A DNA stretch of 27,349 bases from Mnemiopsis leidyi (GCA_000226015.1 JH154774.1:1-27349), one strand, 5' to 3'. Shown: positions 1-9,457, numbered from the stretch's first letter. Made by a program: numbers and translations. Notes: generated by a model from the sequence alone, not told the origin.

Positions 1-162
1 CCTCAATCACGGTTTCCCGGTCATTCGGCTGAGTCAACCGAAGAAGATTGCATAAGCAAATGCCCTTAGCGCACTCCTCTAGGATTGGCGGAACTGGGAA
101 TCGAACCCCCGATCTTCTGCGTAGAAAGTCGGGATAGATACCACTACACCACCAACCCATAT
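1..162 (-). mobile_element. tRNA-derived SINE, copy A (cut by window edge)
   Basis: On the minus strand the element starts near 162 with a tRNA-like head: an A-box-like TGGTGTAGTGG (141-151) and a B-box-like GGTTCGATTCC (97-107), the internal RNA polymerase III promoter. A non-tRNA body follows towards position 1. The same head and body recur at 4335-4606 and 6050-6297, and the body at 5411-5572, so this is a dispersed family. Only the 5' part is in the window; the body and the ATACAAATACAAAT-type tail seen in the other copies would lie to the left. The head lacks a clean tRNA cloverleaf, so I do not call a functional tRNA gene. Confidence 0.75.
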
Positions 163-360
163 AGGGGGACATAGTATTGGGGGACATTGTATTGGGGGAC
201 ATCGTATTGGGGGACATTGTATTGGGGGACATTGTATAGGGTGACATTGTATAGGGTGACATTGTATTGGGGGACATTGTATTGGGGACATTGTATTGGG
301 GGACATTGTATTGGGGACATTGTATTGGGGGACATTGTATTGGGGACGTATTGGGGACAT
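163..360. repeat. Minisatellite, about 14-16 bp unit (GGGGGACATTGTATTG), left copy
   Basis: About a dozen tandem copies of GGGGGACATTGTATT(G) with small variations (GTGACATTGTATAGG, GGACGTATTG). The array touches SINE copy A on its left. On its right it ends exactly at the 5' splice site of TRA2 exon 3 (minus-strand donor at 363-361), so the intron begins inside repeat-like sequence. The same repeat occurs in the opposite orientation at 6298-6516. Open reading frames across the array are only translations of the repeat. Confidence 0.9.
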
Positions 361-363
361 TAC

Positions 364-1402
364 CGTCTATTTCCAGTCCATTAGTCTCCTCTTTAGCAAC
401 AATAGCGTCTTCCGAGTTCTGATAGTACACAAACCCAAACCCACGTGACATTCCAGTTTTTCTGTCGTTGATGATCATTGCGTCTTCTATCTTGCCGTAA
501 CGCTCAAACACGCGCCGCAGTTCACGATCTGTCGTGTCCAGGTTTAGACCAAACACTCCTGAGATTACGAGGTAAGAGATAAGATTGAATGAGGAGGTTC
601 GGTAATGATGTTCACGAAACGACAATTTGATGAAGGACGAATTGATTGCAAAGTTAAAGTTTAGTAAGAACGTAAATTTGAAAAAATTGATTTTTTTTGG
701 AAAATGCAATGTATTCGTTTATTAGTTATCTGTATTCGGTATTCCTCGTGACTTTTACACTTACCAACGACTTTAGAGGGTGGAGGCATGTCTCTGTCTC
801 CAACATGTCTCTTTCTGTTTGACAGAGGAGACACACTACGCGACCTGCCTCGACTTCTGGATTGCGATCTGGAGTAACTGAATGAAACGATGAAACGTGA
901 ACAGTTTAACAGAAATGATTCAGACGTTTTTTTTTCAGGACAAGAGTAAAATTGACATGAGGTGACTCGAGTGTCTTCATTGAATTACGTGTAACCCGAG
1001 TAGCAGAGGTTAATTGAGACGTCGTTTACAGTTTCATAGTTACACGTGTTTCAGGATTCAGGTACTACATTACAAGTAATTTGACACGTTTAGATCCGCT
1101 TGGAGTAAGACGTATAATACCCAGAAGGATAGTGCACCTATAGTTCAAGTCGGACTAACTAAACTTGTCCATATAGAGGTTCCTCGGGGGGAACCTCTAT
1201 ATGGACAAGTCCGTCCGTTGCGAGAGTGGATGTGATATCAATTTTGCTTTTCGTCCAAATTTGGCTCCTCGTCTAGATTTGGGGGTGGGGCTGTGGGCGG
1301 GGGTCCATTTGCCTACCTGCTTCTATCGGATCTGCTGGCTGATCTACTGTACGATCTGCTGTAACTTCTGCTGTTTGATCGGGACCGGGAACGAGACGGC
1401 AT
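364..1402 (-). CDS. TRA2: Transformer-2 (TRA2) splicing factor, exons 1-3 (5' part of a split gene)
   Basis: Minus-strand exons: 1402-1317, 877-765, 558-364. The ATG at 1402 is directly preceded in frame by TAG, so the start is firm. Exon 1 encodes an Arg/Ser-rich N-terminus (MPSRSRSRSNSRSYSRS). Exon 2 continues the RS domain and leads into the RRM linker (NRKRHVGDRDMPPPSK). Exon 3 holds most of the RNA-recognition motif: RNP2-like VFGLNL and RNP1-like RGFGFVYY, followed by NGLEID. All borders are GT/AG and the phases chain (2, then 1, then 1). The frame stops at the exon 3 donor in phase 1, exactly what the plus-strand exon at 6618 needs. TRA2 binds GAA-type exonic enhancers in the nucleus and recruits other SR proteins. 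No further TRA2 exon is seen to the left, but only 363 bases are visible there. Confidence 0.93.
1163..1210. repeat. Perfect 21-bp inverted repeat (hairpin) in TRA2 intron 1
   Basis: The arms at 1163-1183 and 1190-1210 (ACTTGTCCATATAGAGGTTC plus one C) are exact reverse complements around a 6-base loop, TCGGGG. It lies in the intron between exons 1 and 2, so it would fold in the TRA2 pre-mRNA. It could be a fold-back remnant or a structured intron element. The stem is somewhat shorter than a typical animal pre-miRNA and has no bulges. Confidence 0.85.
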
Positions 1403-3365
1403 CTAGAGCTGACAATGAATCTTGTTAGCGTTAAAATATTTTCTTGGTTTACTGCGATTGCAATACATTGATGATTATATAAATATGATTGTTACATAAT
1501 TGAGATATCACTCAAAGTATTAACAGAGACAAAGCATCAAATGGGAATTAATGAATGCAAATGATTGTGACTAAACAGAGCTCGTGTCACTGAAAGATAC
1601 GAAAATGAATAAGCGTGGCATGAGGGGGCATGGCGTCGCATGAGGAGAATGTGTGATACTTGGTTTCCGTGTCAAGTGATCTTACTATAGCCCTTGAAGA
1701 AGTCAATGGTTTTATGATTGTTGTTTTCTACAGTCCGTGAAATCAAACTTACCACTCCCAACTAAAATTTCCATCATTCTTCACTAAATCTTCAATAATA
1801 TATTCAATTTGCAAGTATTCATGACCACAAAGCTACTTTCGAACGATGAGGCCTTAAAATTATGATCTTCATTCTTCAAAATTCTCTTTAATAATTTCTT
1901 CAATCTTCATTCTTCGTTATGAAAGGAAAAGTTTTAAGCAAAGTTGATACTTAAGTTCTCAACTTGAAAAAAAGACGCGGAGAGCTTCCATTGCAATTGG
2001 AACTCCAGACAAAATAAAAGAAACAAAAAACATCTAAAAACACAAGATCACATTTTAGTCGACAAATATACATAATTCACCTCCATCATGATGCATTAAG
2101 AGCACGAGTTTTGTACAGAGCAGATTATTTGATTAGTTAAAAATGATAAAACTTACTAGGTTGTGACGGGTCTTTTGGGGACTTCTGACTTGAGAGCCTA
2201 GATAAATTGTCATTGTCAATTTTTCATGAGTCATATGCAGATATTACTCGGAAATCAATGAAGAATTTAAAGAAGATTCAAGGGTCGCTGTTATCATTAT
2301 CGTCATGATAATGATATTAATCGGATGAATCAAATGACGAACTTGAAAAGAAATAGTACACAAGTTTATTACACCCCTGACATCTAAATTGTAATTTATC
2401 AGTAACATAAATTTTTACACATTCATGTCAATTAAGTATCAACTAGCTACACAAGGAAGAATGTATAAAACTTATAATTTGTATAATGTATAATGTATAT
2501 TTAGTTATTAAGGCAAATAAGTTCTTTGAAAGGGCAAATGGCTACTTTAAAGTTTCAAACATTAAATGACCACGATTTATAAACCAATAATTCTCAATCT
2601 GAATGCCGCACATAATGTGATAAAACACATGCCAACAATCTTGAGTAGTGTGATTATTTTAAATCACACGACGAGAAATTTTCAATCATTACAACTGGAT
2701 CAAGTTATGTACAAAGATAATAACATAGACATTTATCTGCAAATTCAAAACAAAATCAAAATTAAACTAAAATAAATAATTGCTTCTTGAGTGATATTTA
2801 TATAGCTGGGCCATACTCTCATTCTAAACCAATACAACTACTTGCATGCATTTTATCTATATCATATTGCATTTTATCTTCAGAACACTTTCGGTTATAA
2901 TACACCTTACATATACTATCATTGCCCTATTCCATTCACTCCATTTTGAATTAACTTGATTGTTGAATAGTGTTTGAGAATCATGATTAAGATCACGAAT
3001 CAAAAATCTTTCTTAAGACATACAAAGTCTAATTCAGATTAAATAGTATTATCAATTGACTTTTAAATGCTGCAACTCAATGAATGGACTGTTACACAAA
3101 CTAGAAATATAATAGCACCGAAATTAAATAAGATATCTGCCACCATGTTTCAAAAATAAAATAAATTTAAAAAGAATTAGGGATAGTAACGTAAGGCAAG
3201 GCTATGAGTTGATTCTTAATGTGGAAAGAAAAATCCATTGTCTTTTCATTAATTTAAGAGGCGGTACAACAGGTATAACCACCGCTGTTAAATTCTGAAT
3301 TTAAGGAAAAATGGAAATTCAATCCCATTGAAAATAATTGCAAAAATCTAACTAAAAGCCCAAAA
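1403..3365. other. Intergenic, AT-rich, no gene seen
   Basis: This lies between the TRA2 start and the TMED2 stop, both on the minus strand, so it should contain the TRA2 promoter and the TMED2 3' untranslated region. The open frames here (for example 2566-2775) are short, of low complexity and without domain-like sequence. I see no RNA gene or clear mobile element. Confidence 0.6.
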
Positions 3366-4760
3366 TCAAATAACCCTCCTTACTTCAAAGAATCGCTTAA
3401 TATAATAAATTTGTCCGATGGTCATGCAAAGAAGGAGAGAGAACTCGAAGCAGGCCCAAATGACGACCCGCCGGTTGGTGTTCCTGTTAATCTCGCTGTG
3501 AGCATTATCTCTGATTTCCATGTAATCCTGCTCTTCTTTCACCTCTCTCAGCTGGTTTCTTAGATCTCCTATCATTCCTGTGATAATTCGTCGTTATTGC
3601 TATAATTATGCAGTATATGCATGGTTATAACTGTTGCTTTCTATTTCGAGTTTCCATGATCCCTTATGGGGCTTTAGATTAACATATGAAAATGTGTAAA
3701 ATATAAAATTCAAAATGCGACATTGACAGTAACTAACCTTTGATTTTCTTATCTTCCTCAGACATATCAGAAGAATCAGCCTCTCTGGGCTGGATTACTA
3801 TCATCTTAAACTTAAGGACTTTTGGTGTCACAGTAGACATGGCATTACTAAAGCAGAACACATAGTTTCCTCCCATGGAGGCAGAGAATCTAAACCTACC
3901 CTCGGTTTCCTGAAGGATTCAAATTGAACATAATGTAGTACACTAGGTCACAAAAACAAAAAACAACTTGAAGAATTATTGCGCAGTTCAGTATTATCGA
4001 GAAGTAAACGATTTTGGATCATTTATCTAAAAAGTACAGAGCTCGCTAAATGACCTGGTTAGCAGCATAGATAACAGAGCCAGATGGGTCAGTAAGTGTC
4101 ACATCAACATCCAGAAATCCACCTTCAGCAACTTCGAATGATAACCTGTGAAAGTTATGCACATATAAAATTTACCATATATGTAGAGGAGCTGGGTGAA
4201 AGGCACATATCAATAGGTCAAACTAAACCAGAGACAGCATATTTTCAGAGCAGTAAAATCAGGAAGAATAAGTACAGATTTAGAAGGGGTGGCCTACTCC
4301 AGAAGACCAAAAAATCAATTTTAATTAACCAATTTTGGTATTTGTATTTTGTATTTGTTACACCTGTACCCAGGCTTTTACAGTTATACTGAAGGGGCTC
4401 CAGGAAGATTCTAGATCTTTTAACGGAGACCCTCCTCATTTAACCCTCAATCACGGTTTCCCGGTCATTCGGCTGAGTCGACCGAAGAAGATTGCATAGG
4501 CAAATGCCCTTAGCGCACTCCTCTAGGATTGACGGATCAGGGAATCGAACCACCGATCTTCTGCATAGAAAGTCGGGGTAGATACCACTACACCACCAAC
4601 CCATATCAAATGGTTTTGTGGGTGAGCACCCTTATACCTACCCAGCTTTCTGGTTTGGCTTCAACTCCTCAAAGAAGCACTCTTCAGCCTTGGCATCAAG
4701 GTAGAGCATGTATCCATTACCAGTCGCCAAACATAGTGCCACAAATACTAATAGCTCCAT
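3366..4760 (-). CDS. TMED2: TMED2 / p24-beta cargo receptor, complete, four exons
   Basis: Minus-strand exons: 4760-4642, 4145-4055, 3909-3738, 3577-3366; all borders are GT/AG and the phases agree, giving 197 residues, close to the family length of about 200. Residues 1-16 (MELLVFVALCLATGNG) form a signal peptide. The GOLD domain follows, with the paired cysteines in AEECFFEEL and NYVFCFSNAMST and the block FEVAEGGFLDVDV. Next come a luminal coiled region (KKIKGMIGDLRNQLREVKEEQ), one membrane segment, and the short cytosolic tail IKRFFEVRRVI, with the FF and dibasic signals used for COPII and COPI binding. The tail assigns it to the beta (TMED2) class. It cycles between ER and Golgi with other p24 proteins. 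Intron 1 carries SINE copy B. Confidence 0.95.
4335..4606 (-). mobile_element. tRNA-derived SINE, copy B, apparently full length
   Basis: Best full copy in the window. Reading the minus strand: head GGGTTGGTGGTGTAGTGG near 4604, B-box-like GGTTCGATTCC, body with GCGCTAAGGGCATTTGCC and TCTAGAATCTTCC, then AAAAGCCTGGGTACAGG and a tail of AACAAATACAAAATACAAATA near 4335. It lies in TMED2 intron 1 in the same orientation as the gene. I could not identify a target-site duplication with confidence. Confidence 0.85.
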
Positions 4761-5186
4761 CCTTCCTGACTACATGTTTATTTACTTTGGTATACACTTT
4801 AACAAGCACTTATTTCTAAGCTCTAAGAGAAGTAAAAGGAAGTAAAATACTAAAATAAAAAGTTATAACAGATCAAATCAAAATTTTAACAATAAATACG
4901 TATAATTGTGCCTAATAATTATCATTAATTTGCTAAAAAAGGTTTGATTTATTAACGCCACACCAGGCTCACTAATGAATCTTTTGACATCTCCCCAGAC
5001 TTGACAGTAAACTTAGTTGCTCTATTCTGAACATGTTCAATAAGGAACATTTTATCTATAGCAGCATGCTTTAATTAAATGGGACTTTCACCTTAGAGAG
5101 AACTTAACAAATTTTCGAAAGACAAAAAAAACTCTTAAATTCTCTTTCAGAGAACACATATTTTGAGAAAAGAACCCTGTTAAAAA

Positions 5187-5270
5187 AGGGGGGCCTCACT
5201 CAGCACCACTGGTTTGGGAAAAAGTACCAGTCAAGACTAAGTGTCTAGCTGCTGAGTGAGGGCTCCCCCT
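5187..5270. repeat. Imperfect inverted repeat with about 44-base loop
   Basis: The arms at 5187-5205 (AGGGGGGCCTCACTCAGCA) and 5250-5270 (TGCTGAGTGAGGGCTCCCCC plus T) pair with one two-base bulge. It sits in the roughly 650-base stretch upstream of TMED2 (4761-5410), where I see no gene. It may be a small fold-back element; no target-site duplication is obvious. Confidence 0.6.
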
Positions 5271-5410
5271 GGAGTGCTATATGGGTCTTAATCTGGCCCT
5301 GTACTACAAACCAGAGAATAAAAATGGAAAGTATACAGAGTTCTTCAGAAAATAAAGACTTTAAAATAATTCAACATTTAAAAAACAGTTCACGGACATT
5401 TGTAGTGAAC

Positions 5411-5572
5411 TGGTATTTGTATTTGTTACTCCTGTACCCAGGCTTTTACAGTTGTACTGAAGGGGCTCCTGGAAGATTCTAGATCTTTTAAAGGAGACTC
5501 TCCTCATTCAACCGAAGATTGCGTAGGTGAATGCCCTTTGTGCACCCCTCTAGGATTGGTGTATCTGGCAAT
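5411..5572 (-). mobile_element. tRNA-derived SINE, copy C, internally deleted and truncated
   Basis: On the minus strand it shares with copy B the 3' part: TCTAGAATCTTCC, AAAAGCCTGGGTACAGG and the ACAAATACAAAT tail (near 5411). The body segment carrying CCGGGAAACCGTGATTGAGG is missing, and the element stops near 5572 in the piece just downstream of the tRNA head. It runs straight into the retrotransposon fragment and supplies that frame's last few codons. Confidence 0.75.
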
Positions 5573-5985
5573 CTGCAGGAATAATGCCAAATGTAACATT
5601 TGATACATTTTTCATGTCCTCAACTCGTCTTTCACACTGATCTCGAACTCCATGAATTGAAACCAGGATGGACTTCAGCAAATTTGATATTCGAGTCTCA
5701 ATGTAACTCAGAATCTTGCCGAACAGTTCCTTAGGCTTGTTTGCAATTAAGCCAGCTAATCTTTTGTTGAACTTGTTACATTCTGAAGCTGTAATGGCTG
5801 CTGTAGTGAAAACAAGGTGAATGAAGGTAGCTCTTTCTGTGTTGATAATCCTGGACCCAGACTTGGTTTTCTTCTCGGTTTCATTTTCGATTTCATTTCT
5901 TAAGAGAAGTTTGTCAACTGGAGTGGTCATGTTGGATAAAGCATTTGGATGTATAATCCGGCTGAACTTGGCAGAACTATTCCAC
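5572..5985 (-). pseudogene. C-terminal fragment of a non-LTR-type retrotransposon reverse-transcriptase protein
   Basis: The minus-strand frame is open from about 5985 to the SINE junction and has an internal Met at 5930. Its order of blocks resembles a conserved C-terminal region that I know from retroelement polyproteins of aquatic invertebrates: an HPNA motif (here IIHPNALSN), a charged stretch, an E-x-TFTPLVF-type motif (here ERATFIHLVFTTA), then F-x-KRLA-x-LIA-x-K (here FNKRLAGLIANK), and finally IRT-x-LLRS-x-x-x-IRG-x-R (here IETRISNLLKS, then IHGVR). The usual GGMGPE block is degraded. The polymerase domain is absent. It is a 5'-truncated, decayed insertion. The family assignment comes from recalled motif order, not a search. 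Confidence 0.65.
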
Positions 5986-6005
5986 TTTGACCGCCGCAGA
6001 ACTTT

Positions 6006-6049
6006 AACCCTAGGGTTTAAGGGTTATGGTTAGGGTTAGGTTAGGTTAG
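6006..6049 (+). repeat. Degenerate telomere-like tract with a head-to-head centre
   Basis: A perfect 12-bp palindrome AACCCTAGGGTT (6006-6017) joins an inverted and a forward telomere-like unit. Forward copies follow: GGGTTATGGTTAGGGTTAGG, then two shortened GTTAG units. The tract abuts, and replaces, the first part of the tRNA head of SINE copy D. It is too short to be a telomere. Confidence 0.7.
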
Positions 6050-6297
6050 TGGTATCTACCCCGACTTTCTATGCAGAAGATCGGGGGTTCAATTCCCAGA
6101 TCCGCCAATCCTAGAGGAGTGCGCTAAGGGCATTTGCCTATGCAATCTTCTTCGGTGGACTCAGCCGAATGACCGGGAAACCGTGATTGAGGGTTAAATG
6201 AGGAGGGTCTCCGTTAAAAGATCTAGAATCTTCCAGGAGCTCCTTCAGTATAACTGTAAAAGCCTGGGTACAGGTGTAACAAATACAAATACAAATA
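6050..6297 (+). mobile_element. tRNA-derived SINE, copy D
   Basis: Plus-strand copy. The head starts inside the A-box region (TGGTATCTACCCCGACTTTC), because the first bases seen in copies A and B are replaced by the telomere-like tract. B-box-like GGTTCAATTCC, the body and the tail ACAAATACAAATACAAATAC follow. The tail passes without a break into the minisatellite at 6298. With copy A and the left minisatellite it forms a large inverted-repeat pair flanking the block 360-6300. Confidence 0.85.
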
Positions 6298-6516
6298 CAA
6301 TGTCACCCAATACAATGTCACCCAATACAATGTCCCCCAATACAATGTCGCCCAATTCAATGTCTCCAATACAATGTCCCCAATACAATGTCCCTAATAC
6401 AGTGTCCCCAAATACAATGTCACCCAATACAATGTCCCCCAATAAAATGTCCCCAATACAATGTCCCCCAATAAAATGTCTCCCAATACAATGTCTCATG
6501 TCCCCCAATACAATGA
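6298..6516. repeat. Minisatellite (CCCAATACAATGTCC unit), right copy, inverted relative to 163-360
   Basis: About fourteen tandem units of CCAATACAATGTCCC with variants (ACCCAATACAATGTC, CCCAATAAAATGTCC). The unit is the reverse complement of the left array. It begins where the SINE tail (AATACAAATACAA) ends, and the ATACAA core of the unit resembles that tail. It lies about 100 bases upstream of TRA2 exon 4. Confidence 0.9.
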
Positions 6517-6617
6517 TTGCTCTCATCTAGACTTTTTCCAAGATCAGCCACATTCCTTGACAAACTATCCTTGCAAAAAAACTTTGTTTTTGAATCTTAT
6601 CCTTCCTATTCTAACAG

Positions 6618-7012
6618 GTAAGAAGATCAGAGTAGACTTCTCCGTGACAAAGCGGCCCCACACACCCACCCCGGGACAGTACATGGGACGTCCCACCATC
6701 CCAAGGTACTCGGGACGAGGTCGGGGATACGGCGGGGGACGAAGCTCCAGGAGGAGCTACTCCAGATCCAGATCTAGATCTCCCAGGTAGGGATTGTACG
6801 ATGTCGTGTGGGCCCAAACAACGTAGGTATTGCAATCAGTGTAAATAACGAATGTACAACTCTAATAATCCTTTGTTAACACTCTTATTCCTTACAGATA
6901 CAGCAGAAGATACAGATCACGCTCCAGATCTCCCCGTCGCAGGTCACCTTCCCGGTCTTACTCCCGCAGCCGCTCCCGCAGTCCTCGTCATCACCGCTCC
7001 CGCAGATACTAG
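6618..7012 (+). CDS. TRA2: Transformer-2 (TRA2), exons 4-5 (3' part of the split gene)
   Basis: Plus-strand exons 6618-6786 and 6898-7012 (stop TAG). The exon 4 acceptor is TTCTAACAG at 6609-6617. Exon 4 starts in the phase left by the minus-strand exon 3 (GAC G, then GT AAG AAG) and completes the RRM with KKIRVDF, followed by the TRA2 hallmark linker [17 protein letters not shown]. It then has a Gly-rich segment and an RS domain. Exon 5 is nearly all Arg/Ser and ends in SRRY. Joined to exons 1-3 the coding length is 678 bases, 225 residues plus stop. No promoter, start codon or RRM N-terminal half is present upstream on this strand, so this half is an orphan as placed. Confidence 0.93.
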
Positions 7013-7670
7013 ATCCCTCCATACGTACTATCGGACATAAGAACTTGTATTCTTTAACTTATATTGGCCAAATAATGCTTAAGTGAGTTTTAAAGTGCAC
7101 TATCAGTAGTAGGCAAACTGTCTTCAAACTTACTCTTCTACATATAAAACACACGAGCATCGGGAAGTTTTATTCAGAAGTTAAAGTTTGTCGAACTTGT
7201 TTTCTTCAGTATTATTCACCGTTTTTTAGTTTAAGCATTCATTAGCGCCCGCGACCTGTTCAAGATACATGTAACATCCATTATGATATTCAACAAAGAC
7301 GCAAAACGTTAATTTGATTTTTTAAACGTTAAGTCGTAACACATTATATTAGCATTTGGTTAAAAAGTAAGACGCCATAGTTGTGGTTTAATACCTTATT
7401 TATTATTCTCAAAGTACGAGCAGATAGCTATTTAAAGTTGTGATATTATTACCATCTCTCAATGTTTTCACAATATGTAATCTATCGACATTTTCACAGT
7501 GTTATCTTCATCCTTTTGTTTTATTATGTTATTGTGGGAGTTTAAGGATGAAAAACTGCATTGCGCATTACACTGATTATACTGTTTTTCTTTTTTTAAT
7601 GCTTCACTGACGAAACTTAACCAATTAGCAAGGAACATGTGAAGACAGTTTAAAAGCAAGTCACGTGACC
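7013..7670 (+). other. TRA2 3' untranslated / ANKRD49 upstream region
   Basis: AT-rich sequence between the TRA2 stop and the ANKRD49 start, both on the plus strand. A T-rich run at 7577-7598 precedes the ANKRD49 start. Open frames here are short and on the opposite strand, and none looks coding. Confidence 0.5.
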
Positions 7671-9457
7671 ATGAACCCCGAGTCACGTGACGAGAGTGAG
7701 AAGAGCTCATTGGACACGCTGGTGGAGCACTGTCGGAACGAAACAGAGTTACAGGACATTCCAACTGAGCTCCAGCTAGCCAGCCACGTGGCAGCTAGTC
7801 CACCTGTAAGTGGTGGAAACTCGCAATGTCACTTTGTAGTACTTCGTTCTTAATCTAACTGATAATGGCGACAAATTGTGAAACATGAAAAATCTTAATA
7901 TTCCATTTGCCGGGGCCCGAAGGCAGGATGAAATTCCGTTTAAAACTGTCCCCTTGCTTCAGAATTGACACTGTTGTGTCCCCTCAGACGGAGTCAGCAA
8001 TGGATGACGACTGTTGGAAAAGTACTGCTGTGGTAGATAGGGATATGATGGAGGAGGTGGTAGAGAGAGTAAACTGGATACATTTTGTAGATGGTATGTT
8101 TCTGTTTAAGTTATCTTCAAAATTAACTTTTTAAAGCAGAGAACCTTGGAATAAACGTATCCTTCCAAGAAAGTAAATAAGTTAAAACCCGTCTTATTCA
8201 CCATGAGTAACTTTCTTGTATCAAACAATCCGTTAGAAGTGCCATACGGAGAGAGGCTACTGCAAGCAGCCGAGAAAGGCTGTACTGGACTCGTGAAGGA
8301 GATACTATCGGACCACGGAGATATTATCAACACGCAAGACAGTGACGGGTACACTCCCTTGCACCGTGCTTGTTATCAAGGGTGGGAGGATATTGTAGAG
8401 ATCCTCCTTGATCATGGTTAGTGCACACTTGTCCTGATCTAGTAACCTGCCCTTGAAACACTAACCCTGTTTCCGGCTGTAACTTTCCATGTTCTAGTGC
8501 TGTTAAGCTCAGTTCTTGATTGTCGTATTATACTGAGTTCACCTTGTTCAATTTCAATTTTTGTACCTTTTCATTGACATCCGCCCGACCGAGAATCTTA
8601 CTTGAAAATGTTAATGACAATGCTCAGCAGACCGTGAAAGAATTAAGCAAAACATTGCAGGTGCAGATGTAAAGAGTAGGACTGAAGATGGTTGGACTCC
8701 ATTGCACAGCGCTGCTCGTTGGAACAAAGTCGGTTGTGCTAAACTTCTCATTGCTGCTGGGTCAGTACTCTTTCCCGATATAGACTGTTTTTGTGATCGC
8801 TGTTCTTAACGATGCTGAACCGCTGATATCCAATCTCTAGAACCTTGTATATTAGTAAGATTCTATCCAGCTACTTAGTTACCTATTCTAGTAAACTTTG
8901 CTACTTATTCTAGCAAACTTTGCTACATATTTTGCTACTTATTCTAGCAAACCTATAAAAGCTGTACCACGTCAGGTGCGACGTGAACGCTCTGAGTAAC
9001 GGAGAACAGACTCCCCTACACATAGCCAGCAGTAGTCAGGCGTGTGCTAGCGTTATTCACCTCTTGTTGTGGCACCCTGACACTGACGTGTCCCTTCTGT
9101 GAGTTGCAATTATTTGTTAATTTAGTTTGAAATTGTCAAATATGTCATTTTGTGGAATATTATGTTAGTTTTTAAACAAATTTTGGGGCTGTCGGCTGTC
9201 AACCCGAAAAACCAGTCGCTACACCAAATTGTCACGTTAATCAATGAGTACAGAAGAATTTCTTGAACATGTCTTGTACGTGTACATAAGTGATTCTTCA
9301 GCTGATTACTGATATTACCAACATCCTTCCCAGAAACAACAACGGAGAAACCGCAGAAAAGATTGCATATTCCAGTTCTCTACTTGGACCGGTATTTGAG
9401 ATGAGACACCGATTTGTAGATATCAGTCCTTTAAAGGACAGAGAAATTTTGTTGTAA
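7671..9457 (+). CDS. ANKRD49: Ankyrin repeat domain-containing protein 49 (ANKRD49), complete, six exons
   Basis: Exons: 7671-7805, 7988-8093, 8237-8416, 8661-8760, 8976-9098, 9334-9457 (stop TAA). All borders are GT/AG and in phase; total 255 residues (human about 239). The N-terminal 90 residues are acidic and look disordered. Ankyrin repeats follow: LLQAAEKGCTGLVKEIL, then DGYTPLHRACYQGWEDIVEIL, DGWTPLHSAARWNKVGCAKLL, and EQTPLHIASSSQACASVIHLL. It ends with NNNGETAEKIA and a short tail. The repeat order and the motif WTPLHSA-x-x-WN match ANKRD49, a small ankyrin protein linked in mammals to spermatogenesis and autophagy; its biochemical role is not settled. The in-frame GTG ACC before the ATG at 7671 is unlikely to be used. 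Confidence 0.9.
8881..8953. repeat. Short tandem repeat in ANKRD49 intron 4
   Basis: About three imperfect copies of a unit built on TTATTCTAGCAAACTTTGCTAC. Intronic; no function suggested. Confidence 0.7.

Noticed and set aside
75-162. A tRNA gene in the SINE head (also at 4520-4606 and 6049-6115)
   Set aside because: A- and B-box-like motifs are present, but the D and anticodon arms do not fold cleanly, a non-tRNA body is always attached, and the copies are diverged.
79-384. Open frames on both strands, about 60-95 codons
   Set aside because: They are translations of the minisatellite and the SINE; the repetitive CPPIQ and YWGT patterns carry no gene signal.
1201-1428. 75-codon plus-strand open frame
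   Set aside because: It is the antisense of TRA2 exon 1 and the intronic hairpin.
2566-2775. 69-codon plus-strand open frame
   Set aside because: Low-complexity Asn/Ile/Lys-rich frame in AT-rich sequence, with no splice or family support.
4529-4819. 96-codon plus-strand open frame
   Set aside because: It is the antisense of SINE copy B and TMED2 exon 1.
6198-6530. Open frame beginning MRRVSVKRSRIF and rich in MSPNT
   Set aside because: It is SINE body plus minisatellite read through. The same MRRVSVKRSRIF start appears at 4439 on the minus strand, because both come from the SINE.
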